NCBI GenBank assembly: GCA_027343695.1
Contig: DAHWKJ010000030.1
Location: 1 to 64,000 of the forward strand
DNA length: 64,000 bases
From: Sulfobacillus sp.
GTDB lineage: Bacteria > Bacillota > Sulfobacillia > Sulfobacillales > Sulfobacillaceae
Reading direction: 5' to 3'
In this document: positions 9,151 to 17,601 of the stretch, piece after piece
Position numbering within the stretch: the stretch's first letter is position 1
Layout of the letters: the number at the start of each line of letters is the position of its first letter
The notes under the pieces: generated by a model
Databases searched by the model: none
Seen by the model: only the letters and a program-made list of their open reading frames with translations
What the model was told of the DNA's origin: nothing
Position numbers and translations under genes: made by a program

Positions 9151-10428
9151 ATGCAACTACGTCCATGGAACACGCGTTTAACGGGGCGCATTAGGCCTCC
9201 GAGTGATAAATCGATTACGCATCGAGGAGTACTCTTTAGTGCACTCGCTCGCGGTGTGAGTGAGGTCCTAGACCCGCTAGACTCCTTAGACACCGGTGCA
9301 AGCCTGGCCGTGGTCCAAAATTTAGGGGTCAAACTGATAGAAAAAACCGCGCGACGCTGGGTTTTAGAAAGTCCGGGGTACTACGATTTGCAAGAGCCAC
9401 GGGCTGTTATCGATTGTCTCAATTCGGGAACCACGATGCGGCTCAGTACCGGGCTCTTAGCGGGAACCAGATTTCTCACGGTGCTGTCGGGGGACGAATC
9501 GTTACGAGAAAGACCCATGGCGCGGGTTATGGACCCTTTGAGAGCCTTAGGGGTGGACATCCGCGGGCGCCAATCTGGCAAGGCCCCGCTCGTGATTCAA
9601 GGAGGACCACATCGGGGCGGAGCATCTTTTCTGTCCGTGGCCTCGGCGCAAGTTAAGTCTGCTCTCATTTTGGCTGGGTTAAGTGCGGACGATCCCCTAA
9701 CGATCCATGAGGTACTACCGACGAGAGACCATACCGAACGATTGTTGCGCGCGATGGGAGCATCCGTAGAGATCCAATCTGACACGATCAAGGTGACGCC
9801 GGGTCCCGTGAGCGCGTTGACGGTCACCGTTCCGGGAGATCCTTCGAGTGCAGCGTATTGGGCGGCTTTGGCGGTGTTATTAGAAGGCTCTCAACTGGTG
9901 ATCGAGGACGTCAGTTTAAATGCGGAGCGGATTGGATTTTACCGTCTGTTGCGGAACATGGGAGCTCGCGTAGAATTTACGATGAGCCAGGAAGTTCCCG
10001 AACCGATTGGAGAGATCCGGATTGGATGGGCGCCCTTAAAAGGCGTTGCCGTTGGGGCTGACGTGGTTCCGGGGCTCATCGATGAGTTACCTCTAGTGGC
10101 ATTATTAGGCGCTCATGCGGAGGGGACCACGGTGGTATCTGGTGCGGGCGAATTACGCGTTAAGGAGACCGACAGGATCCGCGCTACCACCGATAATTTA
10201 CGAAGCCTGGGAATAGAAATCGAAGAACGCCCGGATGGTTTCGCGGTGCGTGGTGGACAACGCGTACATAGGGGTTCGGTCAAGGCTATGGGAGATCACC
10301 GAATTGCAATGATGTTGGCGGTAGCGGGCGCTGTGGCCGATGGTCCGATCGTTATCGAAGGGGCTGAGGCGATTGAGATTAGTTATCCGGAATTTTTTCG
10401 GGACTACTGGCGCTTTGCGGGTGAATAG
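9151..10428 (+). CDS. aroA: 5-enolpyruvylshikimate-3-phosphate synthase
   Basis: AroA adds the enolpyruvyl group of PEP to shikimate 3-phosphate. The 425-residue protein has PPSDKSITHR, LNSGTTMRL, SAQVKSALILAGL, DPSSAAYWAA, ELRVKETDRI and GDHRIAMM in the family order. GAAAGGGG lies upstream of ATG 9151. It is the last gene of the Tyr T-box unit. The other shikimate genes are not in the window. Confidence 0.96.
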   Translation: MQLRPWNTRLTGRIRPPSDKSITHRGVLFSALARGVSEVLDPLDSLDTGASLAVVQNLGVKLIEKTARRWVLESPGYYDLQEPRAVIDCLNSGTTMRLSTGLLAGTRFLTVLSGDESLRERPMARVMDPLRALGVDIRGRQSGKAPLVIQGGPHRGGASFLSVASAQVKSALILAGLSADDPLTIHEVLPTRDHTERLLRAMGASVEIQSDTIKVTPGPVSALTVTVPGDPSSAAYWAALAVLLEGSQLVIEDVSLNAERIGFYRLLRNMGARVEFTMSQEVPEPIGEIRIGWAPLKGVAVGADVVPGLIDELPLVALLGAHAEGTTVVSGAGELRVKETDRIRATTDNLRSLGIEIEERPDGFAVRGGQRVHRGSVKAMGDHRIAMMLAVAGAVADGPIVIEGAEAIEISYPEFFRDYWRFAGE

Positions 10429-10499
10429 CAGGAGGCTCGAGGGGCACAATAGATCCAGATACTGCGTAACTCAGTGGTATCCGGTTTTTCCTCTCCCCG

Positions 10500-10527
10500 C
10501 GACGGCCTGCTCCCCGGTAGGCCGTCG
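10500..10527. other. GC-rich hairpin downstream of aroA
   Basis: CGACGGCCT and AGGCCGTCG form a 9-bp stem around a GCTCCCCGGT loop. It lies 72 bases after aroA and 127 bases before the next gene, but no T run follows, so it is either a weak terminator or an mRNA end structure. Confidence 0.4.
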
Positions 10528-10653
10528 ACCTATGCTCGGCGTTCGATCCGTGAGTTAGGACGGCCATCCCTATCCCGAGACTGTTATGATGCAGCAGGAA
10601 AATTGGACCCCAAACGCGAATAGAGTAGACGATGAAGAGAGACGAGGGACCAC

Positions 10654-11574
10654 ATGTATATAGGAATTGATGGGGGAGGCACCGGGACCCGAGGGGCTTT
10701 ACGAGATGCCGAAGGGCGGATTGCCGGAGAAGCCGAGGCCGGTCCGGGTAACGCGATTGTGGTGGGGATGGACCGGGCATTCGAAGCGGTATCTAATGTT
10801 TGGACTCGCTTGCGAGGCCAAATCAGCGACGGGGGCATTCGTGGTGCCGTGATTGGATTGGCCGGCGTGGATCGGCCTTTGGTGCGCGCTGAGTGGATCC
10901 GACGTCTAGACCACTTGTTGGGAGAACCCTATTGGCTGGTGGGTGACTATCAACTGGCATGGGCCGCATTGACCCACGGACAGCCCGGTATCATCGGCGT
11001 GGTGGGAACCGGATCGGTTTTTTTTGCTGACGATGGTCACGCAAAACGTCGGATTGGTGGATACGGTTGGCAGATTGGCGACGTGGGCTCCGGTATTCGG
11101 TTAGGACAACTGGGTGTTCGGGCGGCCTTGGAAGCCATGGAGGGCACTGGATCTCCGACTGTTTTGGTGGACCTGGTCCAAGATTTTTTTAGGATCACGA
11201 CGCCGTCTGACCTTTTAAGCCAATGGTACGATAAGCCATTCGAAATGCAGTATGTGGCCAAATTGGCCGCCGCGGTTTTGGATGCCGCCGACCGAGATTT
11301 TGTGGCGAGACGGCTCGTTGAAGTCGAGGCGCGGGGAATCGTCAATCATTTGAAGGCGTTGAGCCTCGAGATGCAATGGAACGATCAATGGCCGATTGGT
11401 ATTACGGGAGGCCTGGCCCATCGATGGAAGCCCTGGGTTGAACGGAGTTGGATGCCCTGGGGTTATCGCACGGCAATCCAGATAGTGACGGAACGTCCAG
11501 TGGTCGGGGCCACGTGGCTGGCACAGTACTGGATAGAAACCTGTCGAAGGAGTGACCGCGGTGACCGTACTTAG
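10654..11574 (+). CDS. BadF/BadG-type N-acetylglucosamine (or amino sugar) kinase
   Basis: The 306-residue protein begins with the actin-fold phosphate motif GIDGGGTGTRG and has a second one near GVVGTGS, as in the BadF/BadG/BcrA/BcrD ATPase family that includes eukaryotic-type GlcNAc kinases. The next genes are nagA and murQ, so phosphorylation of GlcNAc, MurNAc or glucosamine released from cell wall is the likely role. The substrate cannot be read from sequence. The 3' end overlaps nagA. Confidence 0.82.
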   Translation: MYIGIDGGGTGTRGALRDAEGRIAGEAEAGPGNAIVVGMDRAFEAVSNVWTRLRGQISDGGIRGAVIGLAGVDRPLVRAEWIRRLDHLLGEPYWLVGDYQLAWAALTHGQPGIIGVVGTGSVFFADDGHAKRRIGGYGWQIGDVGSGIRLGQLGVRAALEAMEGTGSPTVLVDLVQDFFRITTPSDLLSQWYDKPFEMQYVAKLAAAVLDAADRDFVARRLVEVEARGIVNHLKALSLEMQWNDQWPIGITGGLAHRWKPWVERSWMPWGYRTAIQIVTERPVVGATWLAQYWIETCRRSDRGDRT

Positions 11575-12694
11575 GGGAAATATCTTCTTAGACAGCGTCG
11601 ATGCCTTAAGGCCAGGCCAGGTTGAGTGGAATAGTGTAGGACAAATCGTGTCCATCGAGGAGACCCCACAACAAGAGTATTATCACAATATTCTTCCAGG
11701 ATTCATCGACGAACATGTCCATGGAATCGCCGGGGACGATGTGATGGATCGCGACCCGGAGCGGTTTCAACGGATTGGAGCCAGACTTGCAGCGCACGGG
11801 GTGACGTCGTATTTGGCGACCACTTTAACCGCGGCTTTCCCACACATTAGGCGAGTGGTCGAAGAAGCTGCTACCTCTGCCCCACCGGCCAAGTCAGGTG
11901 CTCGCCTCCTTGGCATGCATTTGGAGGGACCATTCATCGATCGGCTCGCCAAGGGCGCGCAACCACTAGAGGAGGTTGCCGAAGCCAACCTTGAGGCGGT
12001 ACAGACTCTAATTGGCGATAACCATGATGGGTGGATTCGATTAATCACCTGGGCACCAAATTTGCCTCATTCCCAACCAGCCATTGTTTGGCTGACGACA
12101 CACGGAGTTCGGGTGAATCTTGGGCATTCGTTGGCGACCTACGAAGAAGGACGGGCTGGGGTCGCGTCTGGGGCCACTGGCTTGACGCATTTTTTCAATG
12201 CCATGAGCCCACTTCGACATCGTGAGCCGGGACTTGTAGGGCTCGGGCTCCTCGACAAGCGGCTTTGGTGCGAACTGATTGCCGATGGCATTCATGTTCG
12301 ACCTGAGGTGATTCGCTATGTGATGGAGACGATGGGAGAGCGTGTGGTTCTGATTACGGACGCGATGGCCGCGGCCGATATGGGACCGGGAACCTTCGCG
12401 TTAGGGGGTTATCCAGTCACGGTGTCTGACGGAGCGGCACGACTGGCCGACGGCACGTTAGCAGGGAGCGTTCTGACCATGGATCACGCATTAAGAAATC
12501 TAATGCAGTGGGGGGTTCCGCTCGGTTCTATCGTGAGAGGTCTGTCGACCAATCCCGCCACAAGACTGGGCTTAAGCAATTGCGGGCGACTTGTGGTAGG
12601 AGCTCGGGCAGATATCGTCGTAATGGATGCCGCCTTTCAGGTGATGAAGACCTATCGAAATGGGGAGCCGGTCTATAGCGCGTTGGCACCCTAA
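11561..12694 (+). CDS. nagA: N-acetylglucosamine-6-phosphate deacetylase
   Basis: NagA removes acetate from GlcNAc-6-P. The protein shows PGFIDEHVHG (metal His pair), LEGPFI, NLGHS, THFFNAMSPL, ADGIHV and the catalytic ITDAMAA. GTG 11561 lies 8 bases after AAGGAG (11547-11552); a more upstream GTG at 11552 would overlap that site and is less likely. It overlaps the kinase gene by 14 bases. No nagB is seen in the window. Confidence 0.93.
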   Translation: MTVLRGNIFLDSVDALRPGQVEWNSVGQIVSIEETPQQEYYHNILPGFIDEHVHGIAGDDVMDRDPERFQRIGARLAAHGVTSYLATTLTAAFPHIRRVVEEAATSAPPAKSGARLLGMHLEGPFIDRLAKGAQPLEEVAEANLEAVQTLIGDNHDGWIRLITWAPNLPHSQPAIVWLTTHGVRVNLGHSLATYEEGRAGVASGATGLTHFFNAMSPLRHREPGLVGLGLLDKRLWCELIADGIHVRPEVIRYVMETMGERVVLITDAMAAADMGPGTFALGGYPVTVSDGAARLADGTLAGSVLTMDHALRNLMQWGVPLGSIVRGLSTNPATRLGLSNCGRLVVGARADIVVMDAAFQVMKTYRNGEPVYSALAP

Positions 12695-12762
12695 CGGATG
12701 CCTAGAGAGTGCGGGTCACCCCTTTGAACCAAAAATTTCTGGTGAGGTAAGGAGAGTCCCAT

Positions 12763-13635
12763 ATGCCGTATTTGGAAGATATGGATACTTTGACTTTGGT
12801 CGCGTACTTAAATCAACAAGACGTGCGTCCTCAGGCTGCCGTGGGGATGGCGCAAGTAGATATCGCTCATGCTGTCGATGCTATCTACCAACGGTTAGAA
12901 CGGGGTGGCAGGGTGCGCGTCGTGGGAGCGGGAACCTCGGGTCGACTGGCGCAATTGGATGCATCGGAACTGCCCCCGACTTTTGGAATCGAAGGGCATT
13001 TGTGGTCCGCGATCATGGCTGGAGGACGGGATGCTTTTTGGGAAGCCGTCGAAGGAGCCGAGGATGATCGAGAGGGCGGGAGAACGATGGTCGATCGCGA
13101 GCAACTTTCCGAACAGGACGTGGTGATTGGGGTCGCTGCTTCGGGTCGTACGCCCTTTGTGTGGGGGGCACTGGAGGCCGCTGCCGAACGGGGGTGCCTA
13201 AGGATTGGCATGGTCTGTGTGCAAGAGACGCCATGGATGCCCCTGCTGGATATTGCCATTCGGTTGCCGGTGGGAGAAGAGTCCTTGCAAGGTTCGACCC
13301 GGATGTTGGCGGGCACTGCGCAAAAAATGGCGCTTAATATTCTTTCGACCTCCATCATGATTCGAGCTGGGCACGTTCTTAAGAACTTGATGATTGATAT
13401 GAAGCCATCGAACCACAAGTTAAGACAACGGGCGGTATTCATTGTATCTTCGATTCTGGACTGTCCTCCCTCATTGGCTAAATCCCTTTTGGAGCGTCAT
13501 GACTATGGGATTCGGCGGGCTTTGGTGGCCCATGTGACTGGGCAAACAGGCACAGCGTTGGACCGAACGGTGCGCCAATACCAGGGTTCACTAGCCACTT
13601 TGTTTGGCGACAAGGAACCGAGAACTTTATCCTAA
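12763..13635 (+). CDS. murQ: N-acetylmuramic acid 6-phosphate etherase
   Basis: MurQ cleaves the lactyl ether of MurNAc-6-P to give GlcNAc-6-P and lactate, linking MurNAc recycling to NagA next door. The 290-residue SIS-domain protein has GAGTSGRLAQLDASELPPTFG and GVAASGRTPFVWGALE. The C-terminal helical part carries AGTAQKMALN and VKNLMID-like segments (here LKNLMIDM). AAGGAG precedes ATG 12763. The stop overlaps that of the converging membrane gene by 4 bases. Confidence 0.94.
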   Translation: MPYLEDMDTLTLVAYLNQQDVRPQAAVGMAQVDIAHAVDAIYQRLERGGRVRVVGAGTSGRLAQLDASELPPTFGIEGHLWSAIMAGGRDAFWEAVEGAEDDREGGRTMVDREQLSEQDVVIGVAASGRTPFVWGALEAAAERGCLRIGMVCVQETPWMPLLDIAIRLPVGEESLQGSTRMLAGTAQKMALNILSTSIMIRAGHVLKNLMIDMKPSNHKLRQRAVFIVSSILDCPPSLAKSLLERHDYGIRRALVAHVTGQTGTALDRTVRQYQGSLATLFGDKEPRTLS

Positions 13636-14213
13636 ACCGCGTAGATGTCCCAATGAAACGCCAAAAATGCAATGACCAGGGTGACAAGGACTACACTGCA
13701 TAGCCCCAACACTAATATCATGGCGTCGCGTTGGGACACATTTTGAGTTCTAGCCAGGCCGTCTTGGAGGGCATAGAGAGCAGCCAGAATGGCTAGGGCT
13801 GGAATCATGAACCACGGAGACATTGTCATGGCCACGGCAATCGCAATGAACCAGGGACTGATGGTCATCAAAACGGCACGACGAGACAACGCGTGGCCCC
13901 GGATATTGAGTCGCGACGCCAGCATATCCACGACCAACATACCAGGGTAAAGAATTAAGGCGCCGGCGGCCAAGACCAAGAAAATTGCAAAAAACGCATG
14001 AAGGAAGGCCCGCTCCGGGTAGGGAATACTAAATACTTGATCGAGAGAGACTACAAGAGCAGACCAGATCAGATTCCACCAGTAGAAAGTATGAAGAGCG
14101 GACGCCGATGGATGACGCTTAGCTATGCGCCCCGCCGTCAAAGGGGCAGCGGCGAACTCTCTCCACAGGTTGGCCGAGGGACGGGTATAATGTGATTGCA
14201 ATAGTCGGTTCAT
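13632..14213 (-). CDS. putative integral membrane protein, Yip1-like
   Basis: The 193-residue protein is strongly hydrophobic after residue 45, with about five predicted membrane segments and no recognisable enzyme motif. Overall shape resembles Yip1-domain or related polytopic proteins, but I do not recognise it with confidence. ATG at 14213 is preceded by AAGGGGG on the minus strand, which is why an in-frame extension to 14273 was not used. It converges on murQ and diverges from hspR. Confidence 0.65.
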   Translation of the reverse strand: MNRLLQSHYTRPSANLWREFAAAPLTAGRIAKRHPSASALHTFYWWNLIWSALVVSLDQVFSIPYPERAFLHAFFAIFLVLAAGALILYPGMLVVDMLASRLNIRGHALSRRAVLMTISPWFIAIAVAMTMSPWFMIPALAILAALYALQDGLARTQNVSQRDAMILVLGLCSVVLVTLVIAFLAFHWDIYAV

Positions 14214-14356
14214 CGGAATCCCCCTTGGAGTTCTGACGAATGGGTCGGATTTGATGCCTGGTTCTTGTCTCATGGGTATTCGAGAGCTTGCCCAAAAAGA
14301 CGTCCCCTTGGGCGTGTTGGCGGAATAATTTTGTTACAAAACTTCGTATAACTTTC

Positions 14357-14385
14357 TTGATCCTTGGCCGAAGACATACTATGAT
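14357..14385 (+). promoter_or_regulatory. promoter of hspR-dnaK-dnaJ-clpB
   Basis: TTGATC at 14357-14362 and TATGAT at 14380-14385 are 17 bases apart. Transcription would start near 14392, about 24 bases before hspR. I looked for the actinobacterial HAIR operator (CTTGAGT-N7-ACTCAAG) and found no clear match; only a half-site-like CTTGATC overlaps the -35. Confidence 0.6.
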
Positions 14386-14415
14386 GATACACGGAGTACG
14401 GTTTTTGAGGATGTG

Positions 14416-14730
14416 ATGGCAGTGCCGATTCATGGACCTGATGAGCCGGTTTACACAATTAGCGTCATGGCGCGATTGGTTGGCGTGTCGACCCAGGTGC
14501 TAAGGATTTGGGAGCGGGAGTGCCTGGTGTGTCCAGCACGAACAGACACCAATAATCGGCTGTACTCAGAAAATGATTTTCACCGATTGGTCAAGATCGT
14601 GGAACTCACCCAACAAGGGATCAATGTGGCGGGTATCCGGGCAATTTTGGGTACCGTCGAGGTCCACTACATAAACAGTAGTCGAAGTAAAGCGAGGGAG
14701 AACAGTTATGGGCAAGGTCGTCGGAATTGA
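14416..14730 (+). CDS. hspR: MerR-family heat shock repressor, HspR-like
   Basis: The 104-residue protein contains a MerR-type winged helix ([20 protein letters not shown]) followed by [18 protein letters not shown], close to HspR proteins that repress dnaK operons and use DnaK as co-repressor. The gene is first in the operon and runs 23 bases into dnaK. GAGG at 14407-14410 supports ATG 14416; GTG 14413 is an alternative. The short tail beyond about residue 85 carries no further domain. Confidence 0.85.
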   Translation: MAVPIHGPDEPVYTISVMARLVGVSTQVLRIWERECLVCPARTDTNNRLYSENDFHRLVKIVELTQQGINVAGIRAILGTVEVHYINSSRSKARENSYGQGRRN

Positions 14731-16594
14731 CTTAGGTACAACTAACTCGGTAATTGCGGTGATGGAGGGTGGGCAGCCTACCGTCATCCTGAATACGGAA
14801 GGGAGTCGATTAACTCCGTCCGTCGTGGGGTTCAGTAAAGCGGGAGAGCGGTTGGTCGGACAGTTAGCTCGGCGCCAAGCAGTCATGAACCCAGAAAACA
14901 CGGTGTTTTCCATAAAGAGGTTCATCGGTCGTCGATTCGATGAAGTGGAATCCGAGCGCACTCGTGTGCCCTATAAGGTGCAAGGGGGTTCGAACCAGCA
15001 GGTTTTGGTTGACCTCCCGAATTCCGGGAAGAGTATGACTCCCGAGGAAATTTCGGCTATGGTTTTAGGGAAGTTGAAAGTTGATGCCGAAAAATATCTT
15101 GGGGAATCGGTGACTCAAGCAGTAATCACGGTTCCTGCCTATTTTAACGATGCCCAACGACAGGCTACCAAAGATGCGGGGAAAATTGCTGGACTAGAGG
15201 TCCTTCGGATCATCAACGAGCCTACCGCTGCGGCCTTGGCTTATGGACTCGACAAACAAAAAAACGAAACCATCTTAGTGTGGGACCTCGGTGGTGGAAC
15301 GTTCGATGTATCTGTGCTCGAAGTCGGTGACGGCGTATTTGAGGTCAAGTCAACCTCGGGAGATACCCACCTGGGTGGTGATGATTATGACATGAAGTTG
15401 GTCGACTACGTGGCGGCGGAATTTCAAAAGGAAAACGGTATCGACCTGCGCCAGGACCGCCAGGCGTTGCAACGTCTGATTGAAGCGTCAGAAAAAGCTA
15501 AGATTGAGTTGTCGTCGGTTACAGAAACGCAAATCAGCCTCCCATTTATTACGGCGGACCAGACTGGTCCCAAGCACTTAGAACAACGGGTGACGCGAGC
15601 CAAATTTGAAGAACTGACTAGTAGTCTGACTGAACGCACGGTGGGACCATTCAAACAAGCGCTCCAGGATGCTAAACTCTCTGAGAACCAAATCGACGAA
15701 GTGATCTTGGTGGGAGGTTCCACACGGATGCCGGTCATCCAGGAACTTGTCAAACGCCTGACCGGCAAGGAGCCTAATCGCGGGGTCAATCCGGATGAAG
15801 TGGTGGCCATCGGAGCAGCCATTCAAGGGGGTGTGCTGGCCGGCGACGTGAAGGATGTCATTTTGTTGGATGTGACCCCGCTGTCTTTGGGTATTGAGAC
15901 AATGGGCGGTGTGTTCACAAAGCTTATCGACCGCAACACGACAATTCCCACACGCAAGAGTGAAACATTCACTACGGCTTCCGACAATCAGACCAGTGTT
16001 GAGATTCACGTTCTCCAAGGAGAGCGGGCGATGGCCCAGGACAATAGAACGTTGGCCCGGTTTAGCTTGGCAGACATTCCTCCGGCACCACGGGGGGTTC
16101 CGCAGATTGAAGTTACCTTTGACATTGACGCCAACGGTATTGTGAACGTGTCGGCCAAGGACCTGGGGACGGGCAAGGAACAGCGGATCACCGTAACCGC
16201 GTCCACGCAACTCTCTAAGGACGAAGTCGAGAAATTGGTACGAGAGTCTCAAGAAAAGGCTCAGGAAGACCAAAAGGTTCGAGAGGCCGCTGAATTGAAG
16301 AACCGCGCGGAATCGTTGGCCTATGCAACGGAAAAAACCGTGCGGGATCTAGGAGATAAGGTTTCCGCATCGGATAAAGAAGCGGCGGAAACCGCAATTA
16401 AGTCGGTGCGAGATGCGATCGGTACCGCAGACCAAGAGGCCATTCAGAAAGCCGTCACGGAATTGGAAACGATTTCGCATCGGCTTGCGGAGCAACTGTA
16501 CACGTCGACCCAATCCGGTGGCGACGCTTCACCGCCGCCTGGTGGCGAAGCCAACGATGATGTCATTGACGCAGATTTCCGCCCCACCGAATAG
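14708..16594 (+). CDS. dnaK: molecular chaperone DnaK (Hsp70)
   Basis: DnaK is the ATP-driven cytoplasmic chaperone. The 628-residue protein starts [17 protein letters not shown]. It contains [17 protein letters not shown], the linker region near [23 protein letters not shown], a full substrate-binding domain and a helical lid. The C-terminal tail ends DADFRPTE instead of the EEVD-like acidic end. A GCGAGGGAG site lies inside the end of hspR. Its exchange factor gene grpE is not in this operon. Confidence 0.97.
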   Translation: MGKVVGIDLGTTNSVIAVMEGGQPTVILNTEGSRLTPSVVGFSKAGERLVGQLARRQAVMNPENTVFSIKRFIGRRFDEVESERTRVPYKVQGGSNQQVLVDLPNSGKSMTPEEISAMVLGKLKVDAEKYLGESVTQAVITVPAYFNDAQRQATKDAGKIAGLEVLRIINEPTAAALAYGLDKQKNETILVWDLGGGTFDVSVLEVGDGVFEVKSTSGDTHLGGDDYDMKLVDYVAAEFQKENGIDLRQDRQALQRLIEASEKAKIELSSVTETQISLPFITADQTGPKHLEQRVTRAKFEELTSSLTERTVGPFKQALQDAKLSENQIDEVILVGGSTRMPVIQELVKRLTGKEPNRGVNPDEVVAIGAAIQGGVLAGDVKDVILLDVTPLSLGIETMGGVFTKLIDRNTTIPTRKSETFTTASDNQTSVEIHVLQGERAMAQDNRTLARFSLADIPPAPRGVPQIEVTFDIDANGIVNVSAKDLGTGKEQRITVTASTQLSKDEVEKLVRESQEKAQEDQKVREAAELKNRAESLAYATEKTVRDLGDKVSASDKEAAETAIKSVRDAIGTADQEAIQKAVTELETISHRLAEQLYTSTQSGGDASPPPGGEANDDVIDADFRPTE

Positions 16595-16662
16595 GGTAGG
16601 CGGTCAGGTCGGGACCAGGTGGGGAAACCTTCCTGGTCCTTGCCCTTGGGGGAGGTCACGAT

Positions 16663-17601
16663 ATGGCAGCACCAAAAGATTATTACAAAATCTTAGAAAT
16701 TAGTGAGACCGCTGACGCTGCCACGATAAAGGCGGCCTATCGGAAGTTGGCCCGTAAATATCATCCCGATGTCAGCGGTAAAACGAGCGAAGAACGCTTT
16801 AAAGACATCAACGAGGCGCACGAGGTCCTCTCCAATCCTAAGAAACGGCAGGAATATGATCGATTGCGACGCAGTTTCGCCAATCGGAAAGCGCGTAGTC
16901 AGGGCCCCGGTTACCAACGTGTGTCTCACGAATGGGACGGATTTGACGTTGGCGACTTTGGAAGTATTTTTGACGATTTATTTTCGGGAAGTGGATCCAC
17001 ACGGACCCAACAGCGGCCAAAGCCTGAAACGCCCGAGGAGACCCTTGTCGTTACTTTGGAGCAGGTTGCCAGTGGAGCTACCGTGCCCATTACGGTGAGC
17101 CAGATTCGGCCTTGTGCCACCTGTCACGGAGCTGACCCGAATTGTTCTCGGTGTGGGGGTCTGGGTCAGACCATGGAGCCCCAAGGGTTTGAGGTGAAAG
17201 TCCCTCCCGGCGTCGAAGATGGCACGGTGCTGAGGGTTGGGTCTCATGCCCGACTTAAAATTCAGGTCGCTCCACACCCACGATTTCACCGCCAGCATAA
17301 TGACCTGGTAGGGAAACTGATGGTGGCGGTACCAGTGGCAGCATGCGGGGGACAGGTCACGGTGAGTCCGTTGGTTGGTGAATCGGTTGCCCTGACTATT
17401 CCACCGCACACCAATCAAGGCAAGGTTCTCCGACTGCGAGGGATGGGTTTGCCAGACCGATCGGGTGCAACCCAAGGTGATCTGTTATTAGAGGTGACGC
17501 TGAGGTTCCCGGAACCCTTTACGGCAGAAGATGACCGATTGTATGAGGAATTGAAGGCATTGCATCTTGAAAGTGGGGGAGATGTTCATGCGCCTCGATA
17601 A
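16663..17601 (+). CDS. dnaJ: DnaJ-type co-chaperone with a half zinc finger
   Basis: The J-domain (residues 5-70, HPD at 34-36) stimulates DnaK ATPase. A G/F-rich segment follows. The zinc finger region has only two CxxC pairs (C151/C154 and C161/C164) where classical DnaJ has four, so it could bind at most one zinc. C-terminal beta domains I and II are present. At 312 residues it is shorter than classical DnaJ (about 375) and intermediate between DnaJ and CbpA types. Its end overlaps clpB. Confidence 0.9.
   Translation: MAAPKDYYKILEISETADAATIKAAYRKLARKYHPDVSGKTSEERFKDINEAHEVLSNPKKRQEYDRLRRSFANRKARSQGPGYQRVSHEWDGFDVGDFGSIFDDLFSGSGSTRTQQRPKPETPEETLVVTLEQVASGATVPITVSQIRPCATCHGADPNCSRCGGLGQTMEPQGFEVKVPPGVEDGTVLRVGSHARLKIQVAPHPRFHRQHNDLVGKLMVAVPVAACGGQVTVSPLVGESVALTIPPHTNQGKVLRLRGMGLPDRSGATQGDLLLEVTLRFPEPFTAEDDRLYEELKALHLESGGDVHAPR

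Noticed and set aside
12885..13442. 185-codon antisense frame in murQ
   Set aside because: Shadow of the conserved murQ frame; low-complexity Ser/Pro composition.
14290..14313. GCCCAA-N12-TTGGGC repeat upstream of hspR as an HspR operator
   Set aside because: It does not match the HAIR consensus and lies 44 bases upstream of the -35; left as chance until tested.
14375..14381. CATACTA near hspR as a sigma-G promoter
   Set aside because: No fitting -35 at 16-18 bases, while a sigma-A pair with 17-base spacing overlaps it.
15578..16273. 231-codon antisense frame inside dnaK
   Set aside because: It is a mirror of the dnaK coding frame with no start signal and no recognisable domain.
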